DNA of 64,000 bases from JACVCJ01 sp052437175 (GTDB lineage Bacteria > Bacteroidota > Bacteroidia > CAIKAF01), in assembly GCA_052437175.1 (NCBI GenBank), contig JBQVOK010000006.1, forward strand, positions 1-64,000, read 5' to 3'. Of this stretch, positions 34,529 to 43,852 are shown in pieces (positions within the stretch are counted from its first letter, which is position 1; each line of letters starts with the position of its first letter). The translations under genes were made by a program, and so were the position numbers. The notes beneath the pieces are model-generated. The model was given only the letters and a program-made list of their open reading frames with translations, was not told where the DNA came from and did not search any database.

Positions 34529-37018
34529 ATGCACATTTACTCCATGAGAGGAATTATTCTGAGCGCACTCCTTTGTTTCTTTTCCCTGACGGTTCTGGCA
34601 CAGGTTCCGGGCGAACGTCCGGCTTCCGGTCCCGGCAAGGTATTCGGTAAAGTAAAGGATGCTTCTACCAAAAAGGCGGTTGAATATGCTTCGGTATCCC
34701 TTATCAAACCCGGTCTTACCAGGCTGGCAGGCGGTACTACCACCGGCACCGACGGCTCTTTCCTGATCGAAAACCTGGCGCCCGGCAATTACGTGGTAAA
34801 GATCAGCTTCCTGGGCTATACCATGTACCAGACCGATACCCTGCGTATTACGGCCGAAGAGCCTCTCAAAGACCTGGGCAGCGTGCTGCTGAAGCCTTCG
34901 TCCCAGAACCTGAAAGGGGCGGAAATCGTAGCCGATGCGCCTATGGTGGTGAACGAGATCGATAAACGGGTGTATAATACAGAGAAACTGCTGTCAACCA
35001 GCGGTGGTTCGGCCGTAGACATCCTGAACCAGATACCTTCGGTGAATGTAGACATAGACGGTAACCTGAGCCTGCGTGGTTCCGAAGGAGTTACCGTACT
35101 GGTAGACGGACGGCCTTCGGGCATTACGGGCGGCAGCCGCCAGGCCATCCTGGAAAGTATTCCCGCTTCTTCCATCGAGCGTATCGAGGTAATTACCAAT
35201 CCCAATGCCAAGTACGATGCCGACGGACAGGCCGGTATCATTAACATAGTACTGAAAAAGAACAAGATACTGGGTATGACGGGCAGCGTTACACTGGGCG
35301 CCGGTACCCGCGGTAAATACAACGCCGCCGCTAATCTCAGCTACCGCAACAAACGCTTTAATATTTTCGGTAACTATTCTTTCCGCCGCAGCAATACCTT
35401 TAACAACGGTACCAGCTACCGCACCAGTTACCTGCTCGATTCCCTGTACCAGCAGAACACCCGCAGCGAAGGCCTCAACAAACGCATGAACCACATGGGC
35501 CGCCTGGGTATGGACATCTACATCAACCCGCGCAATACCCTGGGCATTTCCGGCGGTTTCGGCTATAACCCGGGCAATAGTGTAGACGCTACCTTCTATT
35601 CTTTTTACGATTCCTCGCTGGTGCAGACCAACCAGTGGGAGCGTACCAGCAGCCAGGACCAGGTGCGCTACAACTACGACCTGAATGTAAACTTTAAACA
35701 CCAGTTTAAAAAAGCCAACCAGGAACTAACGATCGACGCTACCTTCAACGGGAATAACGAAAACGAGGAAGAAGCCTTTCAGAACGCGTACCTCGACTGG
35801 CTTAACAATAATTCGGTGCGTTATTACCAGCGCCAGCGTACCGAAAACCTGTCGCAAAACAGCAATTTTGTGGCCAGTATAGACTATGCACATCCTTTTA
35901 AAAAGAATTATTCCCTGGAAACCGGTGTAAAATATACGGCACGTCATAACGACAACGATTTTACCAATTTTAATTACGATCCGCTAACGGGCGAATACAC
36001 CGTAAATTCGTACCTCACCAATCGCTTTGTATATCATGAGCAGGTGTACGGCGCCTATGCCCAGATGGCTAAATCGTACAATAAATTCGGTTACAAACTG
36101 GGTATGCGTGTCGAGGAAACCCTTATCAATACCGACCTGGTAACTACGCAGTCCAAGAACTCCCGCAATTATTTCAGCTGGTTTCCCAGTGTGTTCCTGT
36201 CTTACAAGTTTAACGACAAGAACGACATCAAACTGAATTACTCCCGTCGTATCTCCCGGCCGGGTTTTCGCCAGCTGAACACCTTTACCAGTTTTTCGGA
36301 CCCGCTGAACCTGCAGACGGGTAATCCCATGCTGAACCCGGAGTATACCAACAGCTTTGAGTTCTCGTACTCTTACGGGGGCAAAAAATATTCCATTTCG
36401 CCTACCGTTTACTACCGTTACACCACCAATGTGATCAGCCGTTACCGTACGGTGAATTCAGACGGGGTAAGTATTACCTCGTTCCAGAACTTCAACGAGG
36501 CGCACTCGGCGGGTTTTGAACTCACGGCCCGTATGGAGTTCTTTAAATGGTGGTACATGATGCCCAATGCCAACCTGTATTATTACCAGATCAACGGTAC
36601 CAATTTCGGTGCGGGCCTGCGTAACTGGAGCATCGGGGGTATGGGCCGTATACTCACCGGCTTTAAAATTACCAGCTGGATGGAAGCCCAGGCTACCTAT
36701 GGGTTCTGGTGGGCGCCGGCCGCACCGCAGGGACGTCCCAAGCCGGTACAGGGCCTCGACCTGGGTCTGAAGGCTGACGTACTTAAAAAGAAACTATCCA
36801 TTAACCTGAGCCTGCAGGACGTATTTAACACCCGCCGTTTTGCACTTGATGGCGGAGATGCTACATTTGTGAACACCTTCAGCCGTAAGCGTGAGACCCG
36901 CATCCTGAACCTGTCGCTTACCTATAAGTTCGGCAAACAGGATTTCGGCAGCCGTAAAAACCGCAAGGGCGGCGATGGCGGCGGCGACATGAATAACGGC
37001 GGTGGTGAAGACTGGTAG
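34529..37018 (+). CDS. TonB-receptor-like outer membrane beta-barrel protein (OMP_b-brl_3 type)
   Basis: The 829-aa protein has a signal peptide (ending LTVLAQ), an N-terminal CarboxypepD-like domain (~30-110, FGKVKDASTKKAVEYASV and GSFLIENLAPGNYVV), a TonB-type plug (~140-245, LNQIPSVNVDIDGNLSLRG then ERIEVITNPNAKYDADGQAG), and a barrel of the outer-membrane beta-barrel protein 3 type. The C-end is a Gly/Asp-rich hydrophilic tail (GGDGGGDMNNGGGEDW). No TonB box is obvious. A second ATG at 34544 (MRGIILSALL) is an equally likely start. It precedes an ECI1-like gene by 12 bases; substrate is unknown. Confidence 0.9.
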   Translation: MHIYSMRGIILSALLCFFSLTVLAQVPGERPASGPGKVFGKVKDASTKKAVEYASVSLIKPGLTRLAGGTTTGTDGSFLIENLAPGNYVVKISFLGYTMYQTDTLRITAEEPLKDLGSVLLKPSSQNLKGAEIVADAPMVVNEIDKRVYNTEKLLSTSGGSAVDILNQIPSVNVDIDGNLSLRGSEGVTVLVDGRPSGITGGSRQAILESIPASSIERIEVITNPNAKYDADGQAGIINIVLKKNKILGMTGSVTLGAGTRGKYNAAANLSYRNKRFNIFGNYSFRRSNTFNNGTSYRTSYLLDSLYQQNTRSEGLNKRMNHMGRLGMDIYINPRNTLGISGGFGYNPGNSVDATFYSFYDSSLVQTNQWERTSSQDQVRYNYDLNVNFKHQFKKANQELTIDATFNGNNENEEEAFQNAYLDWLNNNSVRYYQRQRTENLSQNSNFVASIDYAHPFKKNYSLETGVKYTARHNDNDFTNFNYDPLTGEYTVNSYLTNRFVYHEQVYGAYAQMAKSYNKFGYKLGMRVEETLINTDLVTTQSKNSRNYFSWFPSVFLSYKFNDKNDIKLNYSRRISRPGFRQLNTFTSFSDPLNLQTGNPMLNPEYTNSFEFSYSYGGKKYSISPTVYYRYTTNVISRYRTVNSDGVSITSFQNFNEAHSAGFELTARMEFFKWWYMMPNANLYYYQINGTNFGAGLRNWSIGGMGRILTGFKITSWMEAQATYGFWWAPAAPQGRPKPVQGLDLGLKADVLKKKLSINLSLQDVFNTRRFALDGGDATFVNTFSRKRETRILNLSLTYKFGKQDFGSRKNRKGGDGGGDMNNGGGEDW

Positions 37019-37030
37019 ACAACACAAGGT

Positions 37031-37789
37031 ATGGAATTCATAAAAACAGAACACCGCGACAACCTGGCCGTGGTTACGCTCGACAGAGGTACGGCCAATG
37101 CACTGAATAAGGCCATGATCGACGAACTGGCCGAAACGTTTAAACAGCTCGATAAAGACAGTTCCGTGCGCGGAGCCATTATTACCGGCAAAGGCAATTT
37201 CTTTTCGGCAGGGCTCGATGTACTGGAAGTAGCCGCCTACGACGAAAAGGCTTCCCAGGAATTCTGGCACTCGTTTGCCACCATGATCGGTACGATGCTT
37301 TCGTTCGGTAAACCGCTGGTAGCCGCCGTTAACGGACACAGTCCGGCCGGTGGGGCTATTGTGGCACTTACCTGCGATTTCCGCTACATGGCCGACGGGA
37401 AATTCCGCATCGGGCTTAATGAAGTACCCGTAGGTATTGCCGTACCGCAGCCTATTTTCGAAATGTATGCCGCCGTGGTAGGGCAGAAGAACGCTTACCA
37501 GTTCCTGCTGCAGGGAAAACTGCTGCTGCCGGCCGAAGCATTGCAGAGCGGTTTTGTAGATGAAGTGTGTCCGCAGGAAGAAGTATTTGACAGAGCCTGG
37601 GCCAAACTGAAAGAATTAGCCGCCTTTGAACCCAAGACCTTTGCACTGACCAAACGGAATATGCGCGCGGGCCTGGTTCATAAATACACCACGCATTACG
37701 ACGAGTTCTTCGGGCCCACCCTGCATCACTGGCAGGATCCCGATGCCCGCAACGTGCTCAACGCACTGGTGGCCTCCCTCAAAAAATAA
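37031..37789 (+). CDS. Enoyl-CoA isomerase/hydratase family protein (ECI1-like)
   Basis: The crotonase fold is seen in AIITGKGNFFSAGLDVLE (oxyanion hole 1) and VNGHSPAGGAIVAL (hole 2). The usual hydratase first Glu at the GGGxEL position is missing (GGAIVA), while the second Glu is kept in GLNEVPVGI. This layout, with NGxxPAGG and TCDFRYMAD, is closer to the delta3,delta2-enoyl-CoA isomerase ECI1, which has a single catalytic Glu and helps oxidation of unsaturated fatty acids. A strong terminator follows at 37802. Confidence 0.85.
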   Translation: MEFIKTEHRDNLAVVTLDRGTANALNKAMIDELAETFKQLDKDSSVRGAIITGKGNFFSAGLDVLEVAAYDEKASQEFWHSFATMIGTMLSFGKPLVAAVNGHSPAGGAIVALTCDFRYMADGKFRIGLNEVPVGIAVPQPIFEMYAAVVGQKNAYQFLLQGKLLLPAEALQSGFVDEVCPQEEVFDRAWAKLKELAAFEPKTFALTKRNMRAGLVHKYTTHYDEFFGPTLHHWQDPDARNVLNALVASLKK

Positions 37790-37801
37790 AAGAACCGATA
37801 C

Positions 37802-37832
37802 AGAGACGTACCCCGCAGTGCGTCTCTTTTTC
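37802..37832 (+). terminator. Rho-independent terminator
   Basis: AGAGACGTAC pairs with GTGCGTCTCT (one G-T pair) around CCCGCA, followed by five T. Confidence 0.8.
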
Positions 37833-37836
37833 TTTG

Positions 37837-37844
37837 TACATTTG
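37837..37844 (+). promoter_or_regulatory. -7 element (TACATTTG) of the DinB gene
   Basis: It lies 16 bases before the ATG at 37861, between the terminator and the gene. No -33 box at the right distance is present. Confidence 0.5.
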
Positions 37845-37860
37845 GGTATAACGTAAGCTT

Positions 37861-38397
37861 ATGACCCGCGAAGAAATACGTACACAGCTCAATGAACGGC
37901 ACCGGCATTTTGCAACCCTCATCAGCGGCCTCAGCGATGCCGATTACCTGTATGCTCCGGAGGGCAAATGGACGGCCGCCCAGCAGATGGAACATATTTA
38001 CCTTTCGGTAAAACCGCTTGGCATGCTGCGCCTGTTGCCCGGTTTTGTGCTGAAGCGGAAGTTCGGTACGGCCAACCGCCCCTCACGCGGCTATGATGAA
38101 GTAGTGGCCAAATATAAACGCAGACTGGAAGAAGGCGGTGTCGCTTCGGAGCGGTTTAAACCACGCCCGGTAACACTGGCACAGAAAGCGAAAGTAGAAA
38201 AGAACATGCTGCGTGCCGTAAAAAAACTGGACCGAGCCCTGCAACGGTATTCTGAAGCCCAGCTCGACCTGTATATACTGCCGCATCCCCTGCTGGGAAA
38301 GCTTACCCTGCGCGAGATGATGTACTTTACCCTATACCATGTGCAGCATCATGAGGCCATTACCCTGCGAAACCTGGAGAGCCGTTCTTCCGTATAA
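37861..38397 (+). CDS. DinB-family four-helix metal-binding protein
   Basis: The 178-aa protein fits the DinB-like four-helix bundle. The first His is in QMEHIYLSVK, and the C-terminal YHVQHHEAI carries the remaining ligands. DinB-like proteins bind Ni/Zn/Fe and include thiol-dependent transferases; the reaction of this one is not known. It has its own -7 element after the upstream terminator and precedes a small membrane protein. Confidence 0.82.
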   Translation: MTREEIRTQLNERHRHFATLISGLSDADYLYAPEGKWTAAQQMEHIYLSVKPLGMLRLLPGFVLKRKFGTANRPSRGYDEVVAKYKRRLEEGGVASERFKPRPVTLAQKAKVEKNMLRAVKKLDRALQRYSEAQLDLYILPHPLLGKLTLREMMYFTLYHVQHHEAITLRNLESRSSV

Positions 38398-38431
38398 TTA
38401 CATACGGGTATGCCCGACCCGTGGCAGAACA

Positions 38432-38941
38432 ATGGTACGTAAAGTGATACATATACTTTTGTTTATGGGACAGCTGGCCCTCAGCATGGCTACGCTCATG
38501 ATCCTGTATATGACCATGGCCATTTTTGATACGGAAGGAGGCATCGACGGGCTGGCCGGACTGATCTTTTTTCATCCCATATCGGCCATGCTGTGTGCCC
38601 TGGTCACGGTAGTGATCTGCGGACTGGCGGGGCTCTTTATCCGGCTGAATCCAAAGGTATTCCGCTGGTGGACGCGCTATTTTTTCCTCGATCTTATACT
38701 GATCGTCTTTGGTTTTGTACTGGTGCTGCTCTCGGCCTCATTTACAGAGATACGTACTATAGAAGGTCCTGACGGACCCATAATGCGTGAAGTACCCAAT
38801 GCCTATATGTTCCTGAGTGGCTGGTTCCTGCTGGCATTCGGACTGATGCACCTGTTTCCGCCGCATTTTCTGCTGGAGTGGCTTACGAGCACGGCAGAAC
38901 GTATACACAGCTTTGTGCGTAAGGTAAGGAGCGTTCGTTAA
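38432..38941 (+). CDS. Four-helix membrane protein of unknown function
   Basis: Starting at the ATG at 38432 gives 169 aa with four clear membrane helices (about 5-30, 38-60, 75-98 and 124-142) and a basic tail. A frame extension to 38339 would overlap the DinB gene by 59 bases and adds a non-hydrophobic, Arg-rich leader, so I reject it. I recognise no family. The gene ends 17 bases before the end of the convergent ilvE gene. Confidence 0.7.
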   Translation: MVRKVIHILLFMGQLALSMATLMILYMTMAIFDTEGGIDGLAGLIFFHPISAMLCALVTVVICGLAGLFIRLNPKVFRWWTRYFFLDLILIVFGFVLVLLSASFTEIRTIEGPDGPIMREVPNAYMFLSGWFLLAFGLMHLFPPHFLLEWLTSTAERIHSFVRKVRSVR

Positions 38942-38957
38942 TTTTCCGCAGCTATGT

Positions 38958-40010
38958 TCAGGACAGGATGGTATTCCATCCGAAGGTGTCGCTGCTGCCT
39001 TCTGTACGCAGCTCATTCAGTGCGTTTCGCAGGCGGAACATCAGGGAATTGTCCGTGGCATCGGGCAGGGTAAATTCCTCCCCGTCGATGCTGATGCTTT
39101 TGATTGGGGCCACCACAGCGGCGGTGCCTGTTCCGAAGGCTTCGGTAATACGGCCTTCTGCCAGTTTCTGTTTCAGTTCCTGTACCGGAATTTTGTATTC
39201 CCTTACATCGATCTGCATTTTACGGGCCAGCTGCAGTATGGAATCACGGGTGATGCCCGGCAGTATGGAATCGGTAAGTTCCGGGGTAATGAGCGTTCCG
39301 TTGTCTACGAACATCACGTTCATGGTGCCCGATTCTTCGATGTATTCGTGTTGTTGTCCGTCGGTCCAGATCACGGCGTCGAAACCTTCCTGCTGGGCCA
39401 TGCGGGTAGGATAGAAGGATGCTCCGTAATTACCGGCACATTTGGCGGCGCCGGTACCCCCTCGGGCAGCGCGGGAGTAGAGCGTTTCTACTTTTACACG
39501 CAGCGGTTTGGGGTAATAGGGACCCACCGGGCCGCTGAAAATAATAAAGGTAAATTCGTCGGATACTTTTACGCCGTAACGGCTTTCACTGGCAAACACA
39601 AAGGGGCGCAGGTACAGCGAGCCTTCGCCGGCAGCAGGCACCCAGTCCATATCGGTTTTTACCAGGGTTTCCACGGCTTCACGGAACAGCTCTGCGGGAA
39701 CCGGCTGCATACACATGCGTTCCAGGGAGCGGTTGAGCCGTTCGAGGTGTTTGGGTATGCGGAATATGCTAACCGGGCCGCTGTTCATGCGGAAGGCCTT
39801 CATGCCTTCGAACACGCTCTGGCCGTAATGCAGGGCCAGGGCCGCCGGACTCACGGGTATATTCTGAAAGGGGATGATCTCGCCGTTGTCCCACTGTCCG
39901 TTGCGGTAATGGGCAATAAACATGTGGTCTGAAACATATTTCCCGAACTCAAGCTTCGAGAAGTCCGTATTGCCCAGCTGTGAAGCGGACGTTGGGGTAA
40001 TTCTGATCAT
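38958..40010 (-). CDS. ilvE: Branched-chain amino acid aminotransferase
   Basis: The class IV PLP fold is complete. GQSVFEGMKAF and LYLRPFVFASE carry active-site residues; the PLP Lys is in GGTGAAKCAGNYGA; EESGTMNVMFV, SILPGITRDSI and AFGTGTAAVVAP complete the site. Length, 350, fits BCAT type. It makes Leu, Ile and Val from their keto acids with glutamate as donor, or starts their breakdown. A CAAGGTA (plus, near 40041) is close to a -7 element for it. Confidence 0.95.
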   Translation of the reverse strand: MIRITPTSASQLGNTDFSKLEFGKYVSDHMFIAHYRNGQWDNGEIIPFQNIPVSPAALALHYGQSVFEGMKAFRMNSGPVSIFRIPKHLERLNRSLERMCMQPVPAELFREAVETLVKTDMDWVPAAGEGSLYLRPFVFASESRYGVKVSDEFTFIIFSGPVGPYYPKPLRVKVETLYSRAARGGTGAAKCAGNYGASFYPTRMAQQEGFDAVIWTDGQQHEYIEESGTMNVMFVDNGTLITPELTDSILPGITRDSILQLARKMQIDVREYKIPVQELKQKLAEGRITEAFGTGTAAVVAPIKSISIDGEEFTLPDATDNSLMFRLRNALNELRTEGSSDTFGWNTILS

Positions 40011-40107
40011 AAAACAAACAAAACAGGGCGCAAGGTAGCTAAAAATCCAAACGCGGGGTTTTGTTTGCCGGGCTTTTTAAGATTTAATAAAGCGGATGCG
40101 GAGGCTT

Positions 40108-40608
40108 TTACATCAGCCAGGCGGCGGCCGGACTACCCAGGTCCACTTCTATATGGTCCTGTATATTGGTGCTTACGGAAATGCCTTTGTAATCGGCCGT
40201 GATCGGGAAATCTTTGTAGGCGCGTTCCACCATTACGGCGGTCTTTACACGGGCCGGGTCATACTGCAGTATTTCGCGCAGTACGGCAGCCATGGTCTTG
40301 CCGGAATTCAGTACGTCGTCGATCAGGATCACGGTGCGGGCGCCGGAATCTTCGATACCGCCTTCAAAACGTACGGCGGCATTGGGCGTGTTCTTGTTGT
40401 CGGGCGCGGCGGTGATCAGGCGGCAGTCTACCCCGGGCAGGTTCTGCCGTATATGCTGAATGATCTGTTCTGCCAGGGCTTTGCCGTTGGGCAGGATACC
40501 CACCAGGAACAGCTGCTTTTCTTCATAGTTCTCTTCCATGATCTCAAAAGCCAGTCGCTCCGTTTTCATGCGGATATCGTCGTCGTTCAGTATGATCGTT
40601 TTTTCCAT
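40108..40608 (-). CDS. Phosphoribosyltransferase-family protein
   Basis: The 166-aa protein shows the type I PRTase fold and the PRPP loop VILIDDVLNSGKTM. Its N-end lacks the hood of purine salvage enzymes, so it resembles PyrR or an Hpt-like small PRTase; substrate is not clear. The start at 40608 is set by an AGAGG ribosome site and a well-formed promoter at 40633-40663. It lies on the minus strand between ilvE and the VWA gene, with its own transcript. Confidence 0.85.
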   Translation of the reverse strand: MEKTIILNDDDIRMKTERLAFEIMEENYEEKQLFLVGILPNGKALAEQIIQHIRQNLPGVDCRLITAAPDNKNTPNAAVRFEGGIEDSGARTVILIDDVLNSGKTMAAVLREILQYDPARVKTAVMVERAYKDFPITADYKGISVSTNIQDHIEVDLGSPAAAWLM

Positions 40609-40632
40609 AATGTACCTCTTTTCAAAAACGGA

Positions 40633-40663
40633 CAAACCTACAAAAAAGGCCCCGTACGGGCAA
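40633..40663 (-). promoter_or_regulatory. Promoter (TTG-N20-TAGGTTTG) of the phosphoribosyltransferase
   Basis: The -7 box TAGGTTTG (40640-40633) and the -33 TTG (40663-40661) are 20 bases apart, 25 bases before the ATG. It lies within the 58-base gap after the VWA gene. Confidence 0.75.
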
Positions 40664-40666
40664 GTA

Positions 40667-42748
40667 TTAATAGGTGCCGAACCATTTGCGGGCGAACCAC
40701 TCGCAGGCCAGCAGCAGCAGCAGTACAAAGAAGATCCATTTCCAGTGTATCCACTCGGTAAAGTCGCGGTAGCTGCGGGTAACCGTTTTAATATCGTCGC
40801 GGGCTTCGATCTGTGCCGGAATACGGTCCATGGTCTGCGGGTAGAACATTTCGCCCTTGCTGCGGGCGGCCATCTGGTACAGCACATCGTGATCGGCACG
40901 CAGCCGGGTATACTCCATACGGTCGGCATTTACGGCAAAGCGGCCGCTTTTACTGTACGACTTGCCGTCGCGCGTGGTGGAGGCCACATAACTGTATACG
41001 CCGGGTGCCAGTTTGCCCAGGTTCAGGTTGTAGTAATCGCTGGCCTTCGAAAAAATGAAGTTCACGCTCTTTTTGGCGGAATCGGTGAGCACCAGTTTTA
41101 CTTCGGAGTCCGTTACGGGTTCCAGGGCATCGTTGTACAGTTCGGCCCGGATGTACACGGGTTCCGATTCGTTGTACATGTTTTTGGCATCTACGCGGAA
41201 TTTAGAGCGGTCGTCCTGGATGGCCAGGAACTGTGCCGTTTTCTGTATCCATTCGTCAAACGTACGGTGGCTCTGGTTCTGTTCAAAGTCGTACAGGCGG
41301 GTCCGCCAGAGGCCTTCGCCGCTGAGCACGGCCGTGCGGCGGCCGTTTTCGTTCAGGAATACAAAGGCCGGGGTACCGGTGCTGAGCGTCCCGATGTTCT
41401 TGGTAGCAAATACGTCGGCATTGTTGCGTACTTCGTAATTACCCGCAAAGGTTTGCAGGGGCGGGGCTTTGGCCAGCAGTGCGGCCAGGTCTTCGCCGGT
41501 ATTGTAGGCCGAAAAGGAACGGTTCAGGCCCAGGCGGGCATCGTCCATACGACCGTTGTTGCCATTGATGCGTACACCGGTATTCAGGTTATTGAAGGCG
41601 AACAGGTTAGTACGTGCGCCCAGGATGAACCACACGGGTATGCGCAGGTTCTGCATTTTCTGCAGCAGGTCGCTGCCCTGGAATCCGGCGCCGGGTATGC
41701 TGTGCAGGATCACCAGGTTGTAATCGGGCGAGGGCACAAAGTCCACCGCCGGTATATACACCACTTCCAGGTTCTCATCCGCAGAAAGGGCCTGGCGTAT
41801 GGCGCCCAGGTCGGGATGCGGGCCTTCGCTTACCAGGGCGATCTTTTTGCGGGTATCGGTAATTTCAATAAAAACGGAAGAAACATTGTTACGTACATTG
41901 GTCTCGCCGTCCATAATACTCAGGGTCACCTTTATGGTCTGTATGCCCGGGGCACCGGCCTCGGCATATAAAGAAACGGCAAAGTCCTCACGGTCTGCCG
42001 CCGGGGTCAGCATCTGTTCGTGCAGCTTTTTACCTCCGAACTCCACGGTAAGTTTTCCCTGTTTTCCCTTGAGCTTATCGGCGCCGATCTGAATATCTAC
42101 CGGGAATTTACTTTTGGTAAAGGCGATCTTGTTGGTAAGCACCTCGCGTATGTACCAGTCGCGCGGGGTAGTGGTATCGCCCAGGGCAATGGTATAGAAG
42201 GGGGCTTTGATGGCGTCGAGCCGTGTAATGGGGGAATTCCCTTTGGTATTGATGCCGTCTGAGGCAAAGATCACCGCGCCGGTGTTTACACCTGCTGTGA
42301 TGGTCTCCAGTTCTTTCAGTGCTTTTTCGGCATTGGTCTCGGTCTCCGAATAATCGGGCGCAGCGGCTTTGGATACCGTGCTGCCAAAATTCAGCACCTC
42401 GATGGCGTATTTTTTGCGTAGTTCTTCCTGTAGTTTACTCCACTGTTCCAGGTACTGGCCTTTATAGAAAAGGCTGTCCTTATTTAAGCGTACGGATACC
42501 GAATTGTCGTGCAACAGGTAAATGACCGGGGGCTCTTCTTCGGTAACCAGGCGGTTGGCCAGCGGGTTCAGCAGTAAAAAGGCCAGGGCGCTGATGCAGA
42601 ACGCGCGTACAACCCCCAGTATAATGCGTGCATTGCGGGGAATAACCTGTTCGGGCTTCCTGTAAAAGTAAAGCAACAGGGCCAGGCCCGCTCCCAGGAG
42701 TATGCATCCGGGAACAAACCACCAGGTATAGGACAGACTTAGGTTCAC
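40667..42748 (-). CDS. VWA-like membrane protein (BatA/VWA type)
   Basis: The 693-aa protein has two N-terminal helices (~8-27 and 42-61) and a C-terminal helix (~673-688). A von Willebrand A fold begins with the MIDAS motif DNSVSV (Asp81, Ser83, Ser85), followed by AVIFASDGINTKGN and PFYTIALGD. The middle of the chain is beta-rich, with a long periplasmic-looking part and a glutamine-amidotransferase-like segment (LVILHSIPGAGFQG). Bacteroidota have many such proteins, and function is not settled. It follows fabG by 35 bases and may be cotranscribed. Confidence 0.82.
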   Translation of the reverse strand: MNLSLSYTWWFVPGCILLGAGLALLLYFYRKPEQVIPRNARIILGVVRAFCISALAFLLLNPLANRLVTEEEPPVIYLLHDNSVSVRLNKDSLFYKGQYLEQWSKLQEELRKKYAIEVLNFGSTVSKAAAPDYSETETNAEKALKELETITAGVNTGAVIFASDGINTKGNSPITRLDAIKAPFYTIALGDTTTPRDWYIREVLTNKIAFTKSKFPVDIQIGADKLKGKQGKLTVEFGGKKLHEQMLTPAADREDFAVSLYAEAGAPGIQTIKVTLSIMDGETNVRNNVSSVFIEITDTRKKIALVSEGPHPDLGAIRQALSADENLEVVYIPAVDFVPSPDYNLVILHSIPGAGFQGSDLLQKMQNLRIPVWFILGARTNLFAFNNLNTGVRINGNNGRMDDARLGLNRSFSAYNTGEDLAALLAKAPPLQTFAGNYEVRNNADVFATKNIGTLSTGTPAFVFLNENGRRTAVLSGEGLWRTRLYDFEQNQSHRTFDEWIQKTAQFLAIQDDRSKFRVDAKNMYNESEPVYIRAELYNDALEPVTDSEVKLVLTDSAKKSVNFIFSKASDYYNLNLGKLAPGVYSYVASTTRDGKSYSKSGRFAVNADRMEYTRLRADHDVLYQMAARSKGEMFYPQTMDRIPAQIEARDDIKTVTRSYRDFTEWIHWKWIFFVLLLLLACEWFARKWFGTY

Positions 42749-42783
42749 CGTTTAATGAACGCGGATTTTTAATGAATCGTATA

Positions 42784-43536
42784 TTAATTGGTCAGCATAG
42801 CGCCACAAACGTTGATCGTTTGTCCGCTGATGTAGGTAGACAGGTCCGAACCGAGGAACAGTACGGTATTGGCTACATCTTCGGTAGTACCGGCACGTTT
42901 CAGCGGAATGTTCTGTATCCAGCCGTTCTTGGTCTGCTCATCGAGTTTTTCGGTCATTTCGGTTTCGATAAAGCCCGGGGCAATGGCGTTGCAGCGGATG
43001 TTACGCGAACCCAGCTCGCGGGCAATGGCCTGTGTAAACCCGATGGCACCGGCTTTGGATGCGGCGTAGTTGGACTGACCTGCGTTTCCGCTGCGGCCTA
43101 CCACCGAACTCAGGTTAATGATGGAACCCGAACGCTGTTTCAGCATGGTGCGCTGCACGGCTTTGGTCATGTTGAACAGGCTTTTCAGGTTGGTATTGAT
43201 CACGGCGTCCCAGTCGGCCTCGCTCATGCGCATCAGCAGGTTGTCTTTGGTAATGCCGGCGTTGTTCACCAGTATATCGATGCGGCCGAAACGGCCTGCG
43301 GTTTCTTCGATCAGTTTTTCAGCCTGGGCAAAATCGGCGGCGTCGTTCTTTACGGCCACCACTTCCACTCCATACTTCGACGCAGCTTCTTCAGCCACGG
43401 CATTGGCCGCACTTTCGCTGGATACATAGGTAAATACTACCTTGGCTCCATGCTCGGCCAGTTTGTTTACAATTCCTTTTCCGATACCGCGGCTCCCGCC
43501 AGTTACCACGGCCACTTTTCCTTCTAATAGTTTCAT
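42784..43536 (-). CDS. fabG: 3-oxoacyl-[ACP] reductase
   Basis: Typical FabG: the cofactor motif TGGSRGIGKGI, NNAG in ILVNNAGITKDN, SSVVGRSGNAGQSNYAASKAG (Ser, Tyr and Lys catalytic residues), and the end SGQTINVCGAM. The 250-aa length is standard. It reduces 3-oxoacyl-ACP with NADPH in fatty-acid elongation. A -7 element CAAACCTA (plus strand 43554-43561) lies 18 bases before the ATG. Confidence 0.95.
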   Translation of the reverse strand: MKLLEGKVAVVTGGSRGIGKGIVNKLAEHGAKVVFTYVSSESAANAVAEEAASKYGVEVVAVKNDAADFAQAEKLIEETAGRFGRIDILVNNAGITKDNLLMRMSEADWDAVINTNLKSLFNMTKAVQRTMLKQRSGSIINLSSVVGRSGNAGQSNYAASKAGAIGFTQAIARELGSRNIRCNAIAPGFIETEMTEKLDEQTKNGWIQNIPLKRAGTTEDVANTVLFLGSDLSTYISGQTINVCGAMLTN

Positions 43537-43553
43537 AGTAGCAATATTTAGTT

Positions 43554-43561
43554 CAAACCTA
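43554..43561 (-). promoter_or_regulatory. -7 element (TAGGTTTG) of fabG
   Basis: CAAACCTA on the plus strand reads TAGGTTTG on the minus strand, 18 bases before the start. No -33 TTG at 19-20 bases. Confidence 0.55.
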
Positions 43562-43852
43562 ATAAAATTTATGAGAAAGCCCGTTTTTTAGCAGCGGATA
43601 ATGAACGAGTCTTGGAACATTTTCGTGATAGGTTAGAATAATTAGCTCCAATATATCACCTGATTACAGATATTTTAACAACGAGTAGAACAAATAAGAG
43701 ACGTCGGAAAATCCATTCAAGTTTCTATGCTGATCTGGTGATATACCAGCATTTCTGTAAAACCTGAATTGTAAGTACTCTTGCCAACTTCCGTTGAAAC
43801 ATTTTCGCTAAATTGGGCATCCTACTTTTGACAATTATCTTTTAAATATAAA
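43562..43852 (+). promoter_or_regulatory. AT-rich intergenic region with promoter and a short hairpin
   Basis: TACTTTTG at 43823-43830 is a -7 element 22 bases before the DUF5677-like start. A small inverted repeat TGGT-GATAT-ACCA within about 43728-43753 is also present. Base composition changes sharply here. Confidence 0.5.

Noticed and set aside
40609..40929. N-terminal extension of the phosphoribosyltransferase
   Set aside because: It runs through a promoter, a ribosome site and the end of the VWA gene; the enzyme fold starts at 40608.
40538..41971. A 477-codon plus-strand frame
   Set aside because: Antisense to the VWA gene and the phosphoribosyltransferase; no domain.
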